From Macrosoma leucophasiata (taxonomy: Eukaryota; Arthropoda; Insecta; Lepidoptera; Hedylidae), in NCBI GenBank assembly GCA_036365455.1, contig JAWQUS010000020.1, positions 469,001 through 533,000 of the forward strand: a stretch of DNA of 64,000 bases, written 5' to 3'. Positions 31,100 to 40,271 of this stretch are shown piece after piece. Position numbers and translations under genes: made by a program. Position 1 is the stretch's first letter. Each line of letters begins with the position of its first letter. The notes beneath the pieces are model-generated. The model saw only the letters and a list, made by a program, of their open reading frames with translations, did not search any database and had not been told where the DNA came from.

Positions 31100-32122
31100 C
31101 ATAAACTAGCTTTTGCCCGCGACTTCGTTCGCGTGGACTTCAGGTTCGTCCCGTCTAGTCTAGTAATAAGTAAGAAATACGGTAACTAAGCACTGCAGAG
31201 CCCTAATCATAGGCCTATAGGTAGCTACTGCAGTATGCTCCTATAAACTACATTTAACGATCTTTTTCCTTCAGCATTGTACGTGTAACTCCTAACCAAA
31301 AAGAAACCTGGCAATAACTAACCATAGGCCTATATTACTTAAAGTAGGCGACCATACGTTTTTATCAAATCGCTAGTGCCTTGAAAATTCGCAAAACGGA
31401 CACAACCGTCAACGACGTCTGCCCTCACGCGTCTGCCCGCGTTCGGGTCGCGCACTCAGCGATGAGCCACTTCTTCCCCACCGCACCTACCCCGCTCCCC
31501 CCACGCCCCGTTCGCCTGGCGCCGCTGCCGGTATTTATCACCGAAACGGTATTTATCGCCGAAATTGCTATGACTCTGCATTTTAAATCTGTGATATCTT
31601 CGAAAATATTTATTTAATTTACATGCTGTAAAAAGCCATATTGATCTTTATTAAATGCACAATGTATTTAAGATACTTAATTGGATAAGGATTAATACTG
31701 TATTGCTTAAAATCGCTTCGTAAATAAGCCATTATTTCTCGTACAAAGTAAAGGATAAAAAATGGTTATTGTGGGTTATTCCTAAGAGATAAACATATAC
31801 CATCACGGACTTTTTTGTAGACCTTTTTAAGTTGTACAATACTGTAGTAAATTGTTTTGATCTATCTTGTAGGATTCAGTCAGCGTTTGCAATGTGAGCG
31901 CAAAAAATGTGTTTTTTCTACGACCTCACATTAAAAACCTCAAAAATTGTAGCCTATGTGTTATTCTGATGTATAAGCTATAGCCTATGTGTTATTCTGA
32001 TGTATAAGCTATATTGTGGTAAAGTTTCATTCAAATCCATTCAGTAGTTTTTACGTGAAAGAGTAACAAACATCCATACATCCATACTTACAAACTTTCG
32101 CCTTTATAATAGTAATAGGATA
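31100..32122 (+). repeat. LINE-like element remnant in intron 4
   Basis: It starts CTAGCTTTTGCCCGCGACTT and ends CAAACTTTCGCCTTTATAATAGTAATAGGAT, phrases I associate with a widespread lepidopteran element. It contains a 31-bp tandem duplication at 31951. No intact frame. Confidence 0.55.
31951..32012. repeat. 31-bp tandem duplication
   Basis: AGCCTATGTGTTATTCTGAT-type units at 31951 and 31982 are identical and adjoin. Confidence 0.9.
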
Positions 32123-32159
32123 ATATGTACTACTGGCAATACAGTATAGTCTATTGTAA

Positions 32160-32400
32160 TATAGGGAGTTTTGGCGGGAATGCGGAAAAGAGCTGTGTCG
32201 CTGCGTGATATTATTTTCGAAATTTGTGTACAGTCGCGTTTTTATGTGTAAAAATGGTGGGATTTTTGTCATAAAGCATTCGGTAATGTTCACGAGTGTA
32301 AGAAAGTGATATTATGAAGTGAAAAGTGATTTTTCGTATTGCCTCCAAAACTTCAAAAAAACTTCAGTAAAGTCCCCATCGCTTTACTGGAGCCACCCCA
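32160..32400 (+). repeat. diverged relative of family P
   Basis: The head GGAGTTTTGGCGGGAATG and the block GCCTCCAAAACTTCA followed by CATCGCTTTACT are shared with family P, but the sequence between them is unrelated. There is no A-tail. Confidence 0.55.
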
Positions 32401-33213
32401 TCATCTCATCATATTCCTCATGGAAGCATTAAATCATCGTCATCTTCCATATGGATATTCATTAATTTAAAGAAATGTGAAATTCAATATGTATACGACT
32501 GAAAGACTCTGTATCTACGGTCATGACAAATTATAAAAGAAAAAAAAAGTATTGTAATATAATTTGTACTCTAGCAACACAGAATTGGTGCTCGGGATTG
32601 GATAGTTCTTTTTAAAAGAGCCGACTGAGTTTTTACCGGCAAGTTTTTCTCACATCATATTGGCCTTTGGAACCTTGCCGGTGAATGACAAAGAATGACT
32701 CTTTTTCTTTTCTTTTTACTCTTTGTTATCAGTTTGTAAAGGGGAAATGAGACACTCTACTGATATACTTTTTACATTAGTTTATTACATTTAGTTTTAT
32801 CTTAGTGATATTCTTGACTTTACATATATTTTTTATCTTGTTTGACATGCATATCAATTGTTATTCACTTTAATTTATTTTGTTTGTTTTTTGACGTGTC
32901 ATAAGAGATGCCTGTCACCTTAAATGAATAAATGAGTTTCTGATTCGGATTCTTTTCATTGGCTGTCTGTTTACCCAATTAAATATACAGAGACAAAATG
33001 GGGGGAGATGAACAGATTTGTGGAGGCACGAGCAGCCAAAGGCCATTACGAAATATACAATCGAATTATCAAGTTCTGCTAACTAACTGTAATAATATTG
33101 TTAAAGTAATAATATACGAAGAGATTATAATTACCAAAGTCAACGATATTATACGAATATATTCTAATCGGTGACATCTGGAGTTTTATTTATGAAACTT
33201 ATTTGATTGACAG

Positions 33214-33487
33214 GCGAGAAACCATATCTTTGCCCAGTATGCGGCAAGCGGTTCACAACGAACAAGCTCGCCGAGCATCTCCGCACGCACGCCGCACGCG
33301 CGCGAACGCACACGTGCGTCACCTGCTCGCGATCATTCGCAAGCGCACGTTCAGCGCGAGAACACGCGAGGACCCACGAGCCCGCGACGAGCCGGTTCGC
33401 TTGCGAGCATTGCGCGGCGCGGTACAACCACAAGCAGTCGTTGAATAAGCATGTCAGGAAGCGGCATACGCTAATTTTGCAGGTGGT
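33214..33487 (+). CDS. zinc-finger protein, exon 5 (fingers 4-6)
   Basis: Acceptor TTGATTGACAG. It opens GEKPYLCPVCGKRF. Finger 4 has only 11 residues between its second Cys and first His (CGKRFTTNKLAEHLRTH), one fewer than usual. Finger 5 (CVTCSRSFASARSAREHARTH split over the limit) is canonical. Finger 6 (CEHCAARYNHKQSLNKH, VRKRH) has H-x4-H. The frame can end at TAA 33489-33491 or splice at GTAATT (33488) to exon 6. With all exons the protein has about 341 residues: ZAD, linker, six fingers. It is likely a nuclear DNA-binding regulator, since ZAD-C2H2 factors are the largest insect transcription-factor class. Its target cannot be told. Confidence 0.85.
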
Positions 33488-33639
33488 GTAATTTTCGGTT
33501 TTTATTAGGGTTTCATCCAAAAGGTAACTCCTACTGTAAACCTAAAACCCTAACAGTAACAGTAGGGTAAACCCTACAGTAACAGGGCCCTTTTTTATGG
33601 ATGTAACAAACGAGCATCTCGTCCACGAGTATGGCAGCT

Positions 33640-33790
33640 CTTTAATTTTTAGGGTCCCGTAGTAAACAAATGACCCTTATAGTTTCGCCATGTCCGTCTG
33701 TCTGTCTGTCTGTCCGTCTGCGATTTAGCGCAAAAACTATTGGTACTAGAGACTTGAAATTTGGCACAAGAATACACCTTATTTAATCAT
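33640..33790 (+). repeat. interspersed repeat fragment with (GTCT)n
   Basis: AGGGTCCCGTAGTAAAC, CTTATAGTTTCGCCATGTC and a GTCTGTCTGTCTGTC run form a phrase common in moth intergenic DNA. The first block recurs at 14253. Confidence 0.5.
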
Positions 33791-34077
33791 GCAGACAAAG
33801 TGGTAGAATAAAAACGTGAAGAAAAAATATTTAGGATAGCTCCCCTACATGTAACGTGCGGATACATTTTTTTTTGTTAAAGAAGTTACTTTTCTCATCA
33901 GAAATCCAAATGACGTGACAGGTTGATCCTTGTCAAGCGATGGTTTTTGTACTTAGCATGTTATGATTCATCCCTACAAACATTTCTATCCTTACACGTC
34001 CAACGTTACTCGGAAGGTTCCGTATCTCTCCTACCGCCTTATGTCATTTTGGAAATTAAAATATTTTGTTTTTGCAG

Positions 34078-34162
34078 GAATCTAAAGCGATACAACAGAT
34101 CGCTGTGCAATGAAAACAGCACTGGCACAGATGCAGTACCACCTAGATCTAGTCAAGCATAA
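34078..34162 (+). CDS. zinc-finger protein, candidate exon 6 (C-terminal tail)
   Basis: A strong acceptor (TATTTTGTTTTTGCAG) precedes 34078. Joined to the donor at 33488 in phase 2 it continues N-L-K-R-Y-N-R-S and ends at TAA 34160-34162 after a polar tail. ATTAAA at 34213-34218 could be its polyadenylation signal. The alternative is termination at 33491 with this exon unused. Confidence 0.45.
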
Positions 34163-34394
34163 TCTAGTCTATACAACTATGAATTTGTAAGTGTATTCTA
34201 TAAATGATTGAGATTAAATTTTGATGTTTGAAATATACCTGTTCAAATACATGTAAGAGTCTTTTATCTCTCGGAGGGTAAAAACGACATCCGACTGTCA
34301 TTATTAGATACGGTCAATGTTAAAAAATATAGTTTTTGAAATTGAAGAACCGATGGAATTAAAAAATTGACTTCGGACAGGAATTTATTTAATT

Positions 34395-34465
34395 AAACCT
34401 GCGACCTCGGATTGATTGAATCCAGGACCTCAGCGTAGTAGAAGTGGCCTGCTACTACTAGGCTA
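34395..34465 (-). repeat. family T SINE head only
   Basis: The minus strand shows the tRNA-like head (TAGCCTAGTAGTAGCAGGCC) and a B-box region, then ends. Confidence 0.65.
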
Positions 34466-34473
34466 TTATCTAT

Positions 34474-34735
34474 ATTTATGTATATTTAAATAAATCAATT
34501 GCTGTTCGTTAGTCTCGCTTAAACTCGAGAACGGCTGGACCGATTTAACTAATTTTGGTTTTGAATGATTTTTGGAAGTCCAGAGAAGGTTCAAAAGGTA
34601 AGAAAATAGGAAGAAATTGAAGAGAAATATTAAAAACCACAATTTCATTTTCCCATACAAATAGTCCGTATCTATCAAACCTTTGACACATTATTTAATT
34701 CTGAGGCAATACGAAGTTTGCCGGGTGAGCTAGTA
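34474..34735 (-). repeat. LINE-like 3' element, copy A
   Basis: On the minus strand it reads CCGGCAAACTTCGTATTGCC to AACGAACAGCAATTGATTT. It is about 90% similar by eye to 44157-44402 in the other orientation. Confidence 0.65.
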
Positions 34736-34985
34736 GATTCATAAAATAACTGCTGTTTTGGTCCAACGCGCACTTGACCACTTTTTTTCGCATTTTCCAG
34801 AATAATAGTGTGACCCAGTTGTTCAGTAGAGAGCGCTGCGGTCAAGGTCACCGCGGCCACTGTGATATTCGCAAATTGTTACTGAACTTTTTATGATTCG
34901 GTTATTACCTACATTCCACACGCCTCGCCTACGTGACCTCTGTTGAACGGCGTGAGTTTAGAGTTCGGTGGACAAATAAAGTGGT

Positions 34986-35013
34986 TCCTTACTTACTTAC
35001 TTACTTACTTACT
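34986..35013. repeat. (TTAC)n microsatellite
   Basis: Six to seven ACTT units, ending where an S1 fragment begins at 35014. Confidence 0.9.
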
Positions 35014-35065
35014 GCCGCCTATAGACATCTACACAAAAACCAGAGGTCAAAATGCAGGCGGCGTC
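35014..35065 (-). repeat. S1 fragment
   Basis: GCCTATAGACATCTACACAA to ATGCAGG, cut off by unrelated sequence. Confidence 0.55.
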
Positions 35066-35158
35066 GTGTGATGGGTTGTTCACTTCCCTTCAAAATGGTC
35101 CAGGAGAGCAACGAGGCTGCCACGTGCGTCATACTCGTGGACGGGTGCCGATTGTGGG

Positions 35159-35380
35159 GACTGGGGTGCGACCGCCTATCGACATTGTCGTTGTCATTGC
35201 TGTCAAATTTTTACTGTCGATTACTTTAACTAAATAACAATAATCTTGTTTCTCAGCTACGAAAGCAAGAAAAACAATCAGATTATCACTACTGCTTTAA
35301 AGGAGCTACAAATCGACATGAAAATTTGACAGCAATGACAACGACAATAGCAATGTCGATAGGCGGTCGCACCCCCGGTC
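35159..35380. mobile_element. inverted-repeat element, about 60-bp arms
   Basis: The left arm (from 35159) reads GACTGGGGTGCGACCGCC and the right arm ends in GGCGGTCGCACCCCCGGTC. The arms continue inward through CTATCGACATTGTCGTTGTC and TGTCAAATTTT. The right arm carries a six-base insertion. The loop is about 90 bp. It resembles a MITE. No target duplication could be fixed. Confidence 0.7.
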
Positions 35381-35587
35381 TGTTGTGGTTTGCGGGTGTT
35401 ATTTTCTATCACGATATTATACACGATATAATAATATATGCATATGCCATGGACGTTCACATTATCTGTGTATATTCTACTTATATTCCCATTTGTATTA
35501 GATCTAAGGATTTTGACTAAAAGAGCAACACTGAGTTTGTACAGTAGCGAAGTTCTTCTCAGTAGTGCCTGCACTTGGAACTCTGCT

Positions 35588-35815
35588 AAGTGATGACTGC
35601 AGCCTAAAGACACAACGACCAGAGGTCAAAATGCAGATGCGTTGCCACTCCTGAGGAAGTGTTATGCCTCTGTGCCGGAAATAACAGGGCCATACATTAC
35701 CACCTGACCGAAACACGATAGTGCTGAACACTACCATTTAGCGGCAAGTATATTAGGTAATGCGGTGGTGCCTACGCCCACGAGCTCCGTCACTGGAGCT
35801 CTACCACCAGTAAAA
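35588..35815 (-). repeat. S1 copy lacking the 3' end
   Basis: Starts AAGTGATGACTGCAGCC and ends GAGCTCTACCACCAGTAAAA. It is possibly the other half of the S1 copy begun at 35014. Confidence 0.75.
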
Positions 35816-36311
35816 GTTAGGTTAAATTATGATAAAATATATATATATCTATGTGAAAAATTGTGTATATAAATAAAATTTTTATGATTTTTTTATTTTA
35901 ATTTAAACTCATTTTACATATAAATTTTAGTGTTGATTTTTAATTATTTAAAAAATAATTAATTAATTTTACCTTTGATAAAAATGAAAAGGTTTTAAGA
36001 CGTTGGTACGGAACCCTCTGTATTTGACTAGTTGGTGAAAATATGAAATCTTGCTTGATTGATTGAATGCCTACACAACAAATAAATGCTATTATGTAGA
36101 TGTTGAGCAATAATCAGTACAATGGATTGCAACTGAGTTGCATTTGCTTTGGTGCAGTTAAAATCTTAGTAACAGATTTGTAAGACAGAGGTAATAATTC
36201 GGCAAGAGCTAGTTACGTATGGCACTTATTGTAAAATCGCCTATCACTCAGGAATAAACTGAAAAATAACTAGTTACAGACAAAATAAATAAACACCCTT
36301 CACAAAAAAAG
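35816..36311. other. gene-free AT-rich stretch
   Basis: Nothing recognised on either strand. Confidence 0.4.
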
Positions 36312-36538
36312 ACGCCCTGATGAGAGTCGCAATTGTGAAAATGTTTATGTATTTTGTTTAAGTCAAGGTGTGAGTTTCATAGTAATAGACTATTTTTGGT
36401 GTGTGTGTGTGTGTGTTTGTGTGTTTGTGTGTTTGTGTCATACAAAGTCCTCGCCACAAAAAATGTCTACTGTTTTCCATCCGGTAATAAACGCTATGGC
36501 TATTTCCCCTCGGCCCCAGTGGCCCGTGTTGCTCTATG
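36312..36538. mobile_element. hAT-like family B, second copy (one end missing)
   Basis: It matches 27400-27624 from TTTGTTTAAGTCAAGGTGTG through the (TG)n block to the terminal GGCCCGTGTTGCTCTATG at 36538. The opposite terminus is not found. The (GT)n and (TTTG)n run at 36398-36437 is expanded. Confidence 0.7.
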
Positions 36539-37483
36539 TTACCATATGTACCACTACCGTGCTCGTACATTGCCAGCAGCCGTACCATGACCTTTTATTG
36601 TGAACCTAAAACTGAACCGTACCCTCTAAATAATTTATTCATACATTGTATGTCATGTAGGTGAACAAACTAAATAAATGTTGGTAGTTCGTTTCCCAAA
36701 TAGAATTGCAAACCAACATCGTGATACGGGCACAGGTCTCTATACCTAGACCACACCGCGGACACTCCGCCAAAATTCCATACAAACGCTTAATTTGGTT
36801 TCTATTACACATACATCAATCAGTAACGTGTATTTACACGCGCACCTGTGTGCGTAGCACGTACAAAATACCAACCGTCGCCCATAAGAGGGGAAGGGGT
36901 TGAGTGATGCGGGCAAATCGGGCGGGACGTCGAAGTGTCCATTCTATATGTAGTATTATTACATATTCTCTGCCTAGACTATCGTCAATACTTCAATGTC
37001 TCTGGAACACAGCAGCGACCATCACTGCTACTAGGCCTACCAGTGATATTTTATTTATTTAAATAAACTTTTTTTTTAGAGAAAAGGTTACAATAAGGTG
37101 TACATACTCGTAGTTATATTGTTATATATCTTCCTCTGTGTGCCTTCGGGCAAAAGCCTCCCCCAGATGTCTCCACTAGTCAAAAAGTTGGTTATATTTT
37201 TGAAAAGATTCTGGGGGAATCAGTGATCTTAATAATATCTAAATAATCAACGTAAGAAAAGTTACTAACAAAGGAGTATTCTGTTCAATATTCACAAAAT
37301 CGATAGGTGACAAGCTAGAACAGGACCTATGTACCATATATACTTCACTATTGAAAACGTAAGCACATTGCGGTAATGTCTGTTTATTTAAAAACATACA
37401 TACACAAAAGCTTTATTTGTGAAATCGATAAAAAATGCATTAACTTCCGATTATTACGTCAATAGTTGATATTTCATATTTTG
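36539..37483. other. gene-free stretch
   Basis: No gene or clear repeat. ACGTGTATTTACACGCGCAC near 36826 is a short imperfect palindrome. Confidence 0.35.
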
Positions 37484-37606
37484 TGTTACGAAGATGGCTA
37501 GCAAGGGTGCAGTTCACATAGATGTTAAGTGTTGACTGCAGCCTATAGACATTTACACAGAAATCAGAGATCAAAATGCAGGTGCGTTGCCACCCCTGAG
37601 ACCACG
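37484..37606 (-). repeat. partial S1 copy
   Basis: S1 3' half ending at CACCCCTGAGACC, where Penelope-flanking sequence begins. The partial S1 at 39282 resumes at exactly the block that is missing here. Confidence 0.65.
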
Positions 37607-37717
37607 GAATAGATAAATAAACATGAGTTCTTAGGTTTTCGCGAGCTACACGCATTGAATTAAAACTATTTTTTACGGATTTATCTCGCGTATATTAAAC
37701 AAAAATGATTTTTAAAA

Positions 37718-37752
37718 TCAACCCGACGTTTCGGTCGCTTTTCAGCTTCCGT
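37718..37752 (-). ncRNA. possible degenerate hammerhead ribozyme
   Basis: The minus strand reads GAAGCTGAAAAGC then GACCGAAACGTCGGG. GCT-GAAA-AGC can be stem II, and GAAAC plus GTC match the second core and cleavage side. The first core (CTGATGA) is not intact. Penelope-like elements are known to carry hammerhead motifs in this position, which is the main reason to suggest it. Confidence 0.25.
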
Positions 37753-37820
37753 GGTCCCGGGCAGACTGAGGTGACATTTGTCTGACAGAAGTTTGAAAAA
37801 ATTATATGTAAATTATATCT

Positions 37821-37891
37821 AACGCTACGCAAGGCGTTTACGAAATCGATGGAGGTAGTCCATCGATTTCGTAAACGCCTTGCGTAGCGTT
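37821..37891. repeat. perfect 33-bp inverted duplication
   Basis: The arms 37821-37853 and 37859-37891 are exact reverse complements around the five-base loop GGTAG. The outer ends are AACGCTACGC and GCGTAGCGTT. It lies in the noncoding 3' part of the Penelope-like element. Confidence 0.95.
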
Positions 37892-37912
37892 CAGGATTAA
37901 CACAATAATTAC

Positions 37913-38011
37913 TTATGGTATCTTGAGGTCTTGCAGACTGCTGCGGCTGGGATTTAATCTTGCTAAGTATGGGATGGGAGTATGGGATGTTGATAATCGC
38001 CATCCATCTTC
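37913..38011 (-). pseudogene. Penelope GIY-YIG C-terminal tail
   Basis: The frame reads EDGWRLSTSHTPI and ends ..SLQDLKIP then TAA. EDGW followed by LS is the usual tail of Penelope nuclease proteins and continues the fragment at 38322 once the S1 copy is removed, apart from a one-base shift. Confidence 0.6.
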
Positions 38012-38321
38012 TCTTTTTTTTTTTTTTTTTTTTTTTTTATGTTATGGAAGTGGTAAACAAGCATGCAGTTCACATTGATGTTAAGTGATGACTGCAGCCT
38101 ATAGACACCCACACAAAGACCAAGGTCAAAATGCAGATGCGTTACCACTCCTGAGGCCTAAGGTCTTATGCCTCTGTGCCGGAAATTACAGGGGCGTACA
38201 TTACCACCTGACCGGGACACGATAGTGTTGAACACTACCATTTAGCGGCAAGTATATTAGGTAATGCGGTGGTGCCTACGCCCGCGAGCTCCGTCACTGG
38301 AGCTCTACCACCAGTAAAAAT
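38012..38321 (-). repeat. S1 retroposon, full copy inside the Penelope element
   Basis: It has a 25-base T run at 38014-38038, the longest A-tail of the family here, which implies a young insertion. It ends GAGCTCTACCACCAGTAAAA at about 38317. The target is the nuclease reading frame. Confidence 0.88.
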
Positions 38322-39273
38322 CTATTGAAATTGGGTGTTTATAGCCTCGCGTACCATTCGTGGAATGGGTTTGTGTTCTCTAGCGAGTATTTGAATTTTA
38401 TCAAACCGGATGTAATGGTTCGGCTTATCCGCTATGTGTTCACAGACTGCAGACCTCCCTGTTCTTCGGTTTTTGACATCAGCAATGTGCTCTTTAACGC
38501 GGGTGGATACAGCTCTCTTCGTTTGACCAATATATGAGAGTCCACAATCACAATCTAATTTATAAATGCCAGAATTTTGTAATGGAATATTACTTTTAAT
38601 GGGTCTTAAATACTGATGAATATTTTTATATGGTTTGAAAACTGTTTTAATGGAATTCTTTTTTAAAATGTTGCTGATTTTATCTGTGACACCCTTAACG
38701 TAAGGTAGTATAGCTGGTTGTCGTTCTACTGTAGGTGGTTTCACGCGGCCTCTGTGACGGACGGGTGGTACATGGAGCTTGTTGTTATGTAGCACCTGGC
38801 GTAGGTGCTTCAGCTCCCCCTGAAGATGGTGGTCGTCACAGATGCCTCGTGCTCTCTGAAATAGAGATGAGCCAACGGCAGATAAATGTGCCGGGTGATG
38901 GTGTGATTCACCATTAAGGTACCTATCAGTATGGGTAGACTTCCTAAACACAGTGTGACTGAGTGTGTTATTGGTTTTTCTAATTAATAAAGTATCTAAG
39001 AAGGCTAATTTATTGTCCTGTTCCAATTCCATAGTGAATTTGATTTTATGGTGTATGGAATTGAGATGTGAAAGAAAAACAGAAACATTATTGCTATCCA
39101 ATATGGTGAATGTGTCATCTACATATCGTTTATAAATGCGAGGTGTTATGGTTGTAGTGCTCAGGGCTCTCTCCTCAAAGTCCTCCATTAATATATCGGC
39201 GACTATGGGAGAAACTGGGGAGCCCATGGCAACTCCGTCTATTTGTAGGTAGAATTCCCCATTCCATAGATAA
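38322..39273 (-). pseudogene. Penelope-like reverse transcriptase / GIY-YIG nuclease, truncated
   Basis: About 317 codons. In order: the RT motif GVAMGSPVSPIVADI; the catalytic YVDD box (YKRYVDDTF); a thumb-like region (KLAFLDTLLIRK); then the nuclease with GIYKLDCDCG, LSYIGQTKR, the conserved Arg of TRVKEH and the Glu of VREAI. This RT plus GIY-YIG pairing is specific to Penelope-like elements. The RT N-terminus is missing. The ATG at 39288-39290 and the first few codons come from the neighbouring S1 sequence. The frame stops at TAG where the S1 insertion begins. It makes no complete protein. Confidence 0.88.
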
Positions 39274-39281
39274 ATAAAGCC

Positions 39282-39410
39282 TGAGACCATAGGTGTTATG
39301 CCTCTGTGATAGTTATTACGGGGTCATACATTATCAACTAACCGGAACACGATAGTGCTAACTACCATTTACATATTATTTCACTGGGACTCTACCATCA
39401 GTGAAATAAT
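39282..39410 (-). repeat. partial S1 copy (5' half)
   Basis: Continues S1 from GACC..GGTGTTATGCCTCTGTG to CTCTACCATCAGTG, with a gap near 39372. It is the complement of the fragment ending at 37606. Confidence 0.7.
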
Positions 39411-40271
39411 AATAATTTGAATTATTTTGTCAAAAAATACGTACGTTTTTTTTTATTTCAACTTAATTTTTTTTTTTAATTCTTTCAAATTTGTACCAAA
39501 ACTAATTCCTGCCTATTTTACAATCACCCTGATCCATAAGCTCAATCTGAAGCGTTACACGCCCAATAGAATATTTTTATTATATTTTCTATTTGGACCG
39601 TTGAAATGTAATGAAAAAAGGTTGCTGTTTAAGACAGTAAAAAAATTATCTCCATATAAAATTACCTAATATCTATCATACACATCTTATATCACCATAA
39701 TACCTATATACCTTACAATGCATGTTAAATAACATTACAAACTGAATGTAAAGTAAGGGTAGAAAAGAAGGACTATTGGAGCAAATAATTAGATAAATAT
39801 CAATCTAATTAAGGCATTGCGGGGCACCTGCGATGCCAATGACCGCGCGACCCGCTGTTTTCTATTTCATCTCGCACAGACCTTCACCCAGTTGACCGAC
39901 AGACGTTGTCGTCGCCTTGTGAAAATCGAATTTCACGCCCCAACCGAATCGATGTCTCACCACCCAATAATGAAATCGTGTACTGACGAAATTATTTATT
40001 AAGAAACTAATACAATTACGCTTAGCTCTAAGTATAAAATTAATAAAATAGCTGTAAAAGGTAACGCGAACTTAACTAGAACATCACAGGTCGCTCGTCC
40101 CACAGGAAACGAGAATACGCTCGAGCGTTGCCTGGCTTCGCGTTATCAGACAAGCGGCGGATGACATAACATGATTTTTATACTTCGACGTTGTCAGATA
40201 AAGGGAAGCCAGTCTTTTACGAGTGGTGAATAAATAAGTATAATTATGGCGGGGGCCCAGCGCGGCGCGGC
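39411..40271. other. gene-free stretch and 3' UTR of the proline-rich gene
   Basis: AT-rich. The part from about 39990 to 40271 is probably the 3' UTR of the gene at 40272. Confidence 0.45.
39995..40000 (-). terminator. polyadenylation signal of the proline-rich gene
   Basis: AATAAA on the minus strand, about 272 bases past the TGA at 40272. Confidence 0.45.

Larger units (their letters stand above)
37690..39275 (-). mobile_element. Penelope-like element, 5'-truncated, split by S1
   Basis: On the minus strand: a reverse-transcriptase end and GIY-YIG nuclease (38322-39273), an S1 insertion (38012-38321), the nuclease C-terminal tail (37913-38011), a 33-bp-arm palindrome (37821-37891) and a GAAACGTCGGGTTG block (37715-37740). 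S1 half copies lie on either side (37484-37606 and 39282-39410) and are complementary parts of one S1, so the element seems to have inserted into an S1. Confidence 0.8.

Noticed and set aside
31381..31617. 78-codon plus frame in intron 4
   Set aside because: It lies within a LINE-like remnant and shows no domain.
36312..36345. Hammerhead-like CTGATGAG ... GAAA
   Set aside because: No stem II can be formed between the two core pieces and it lies in a hAT-like MITE.
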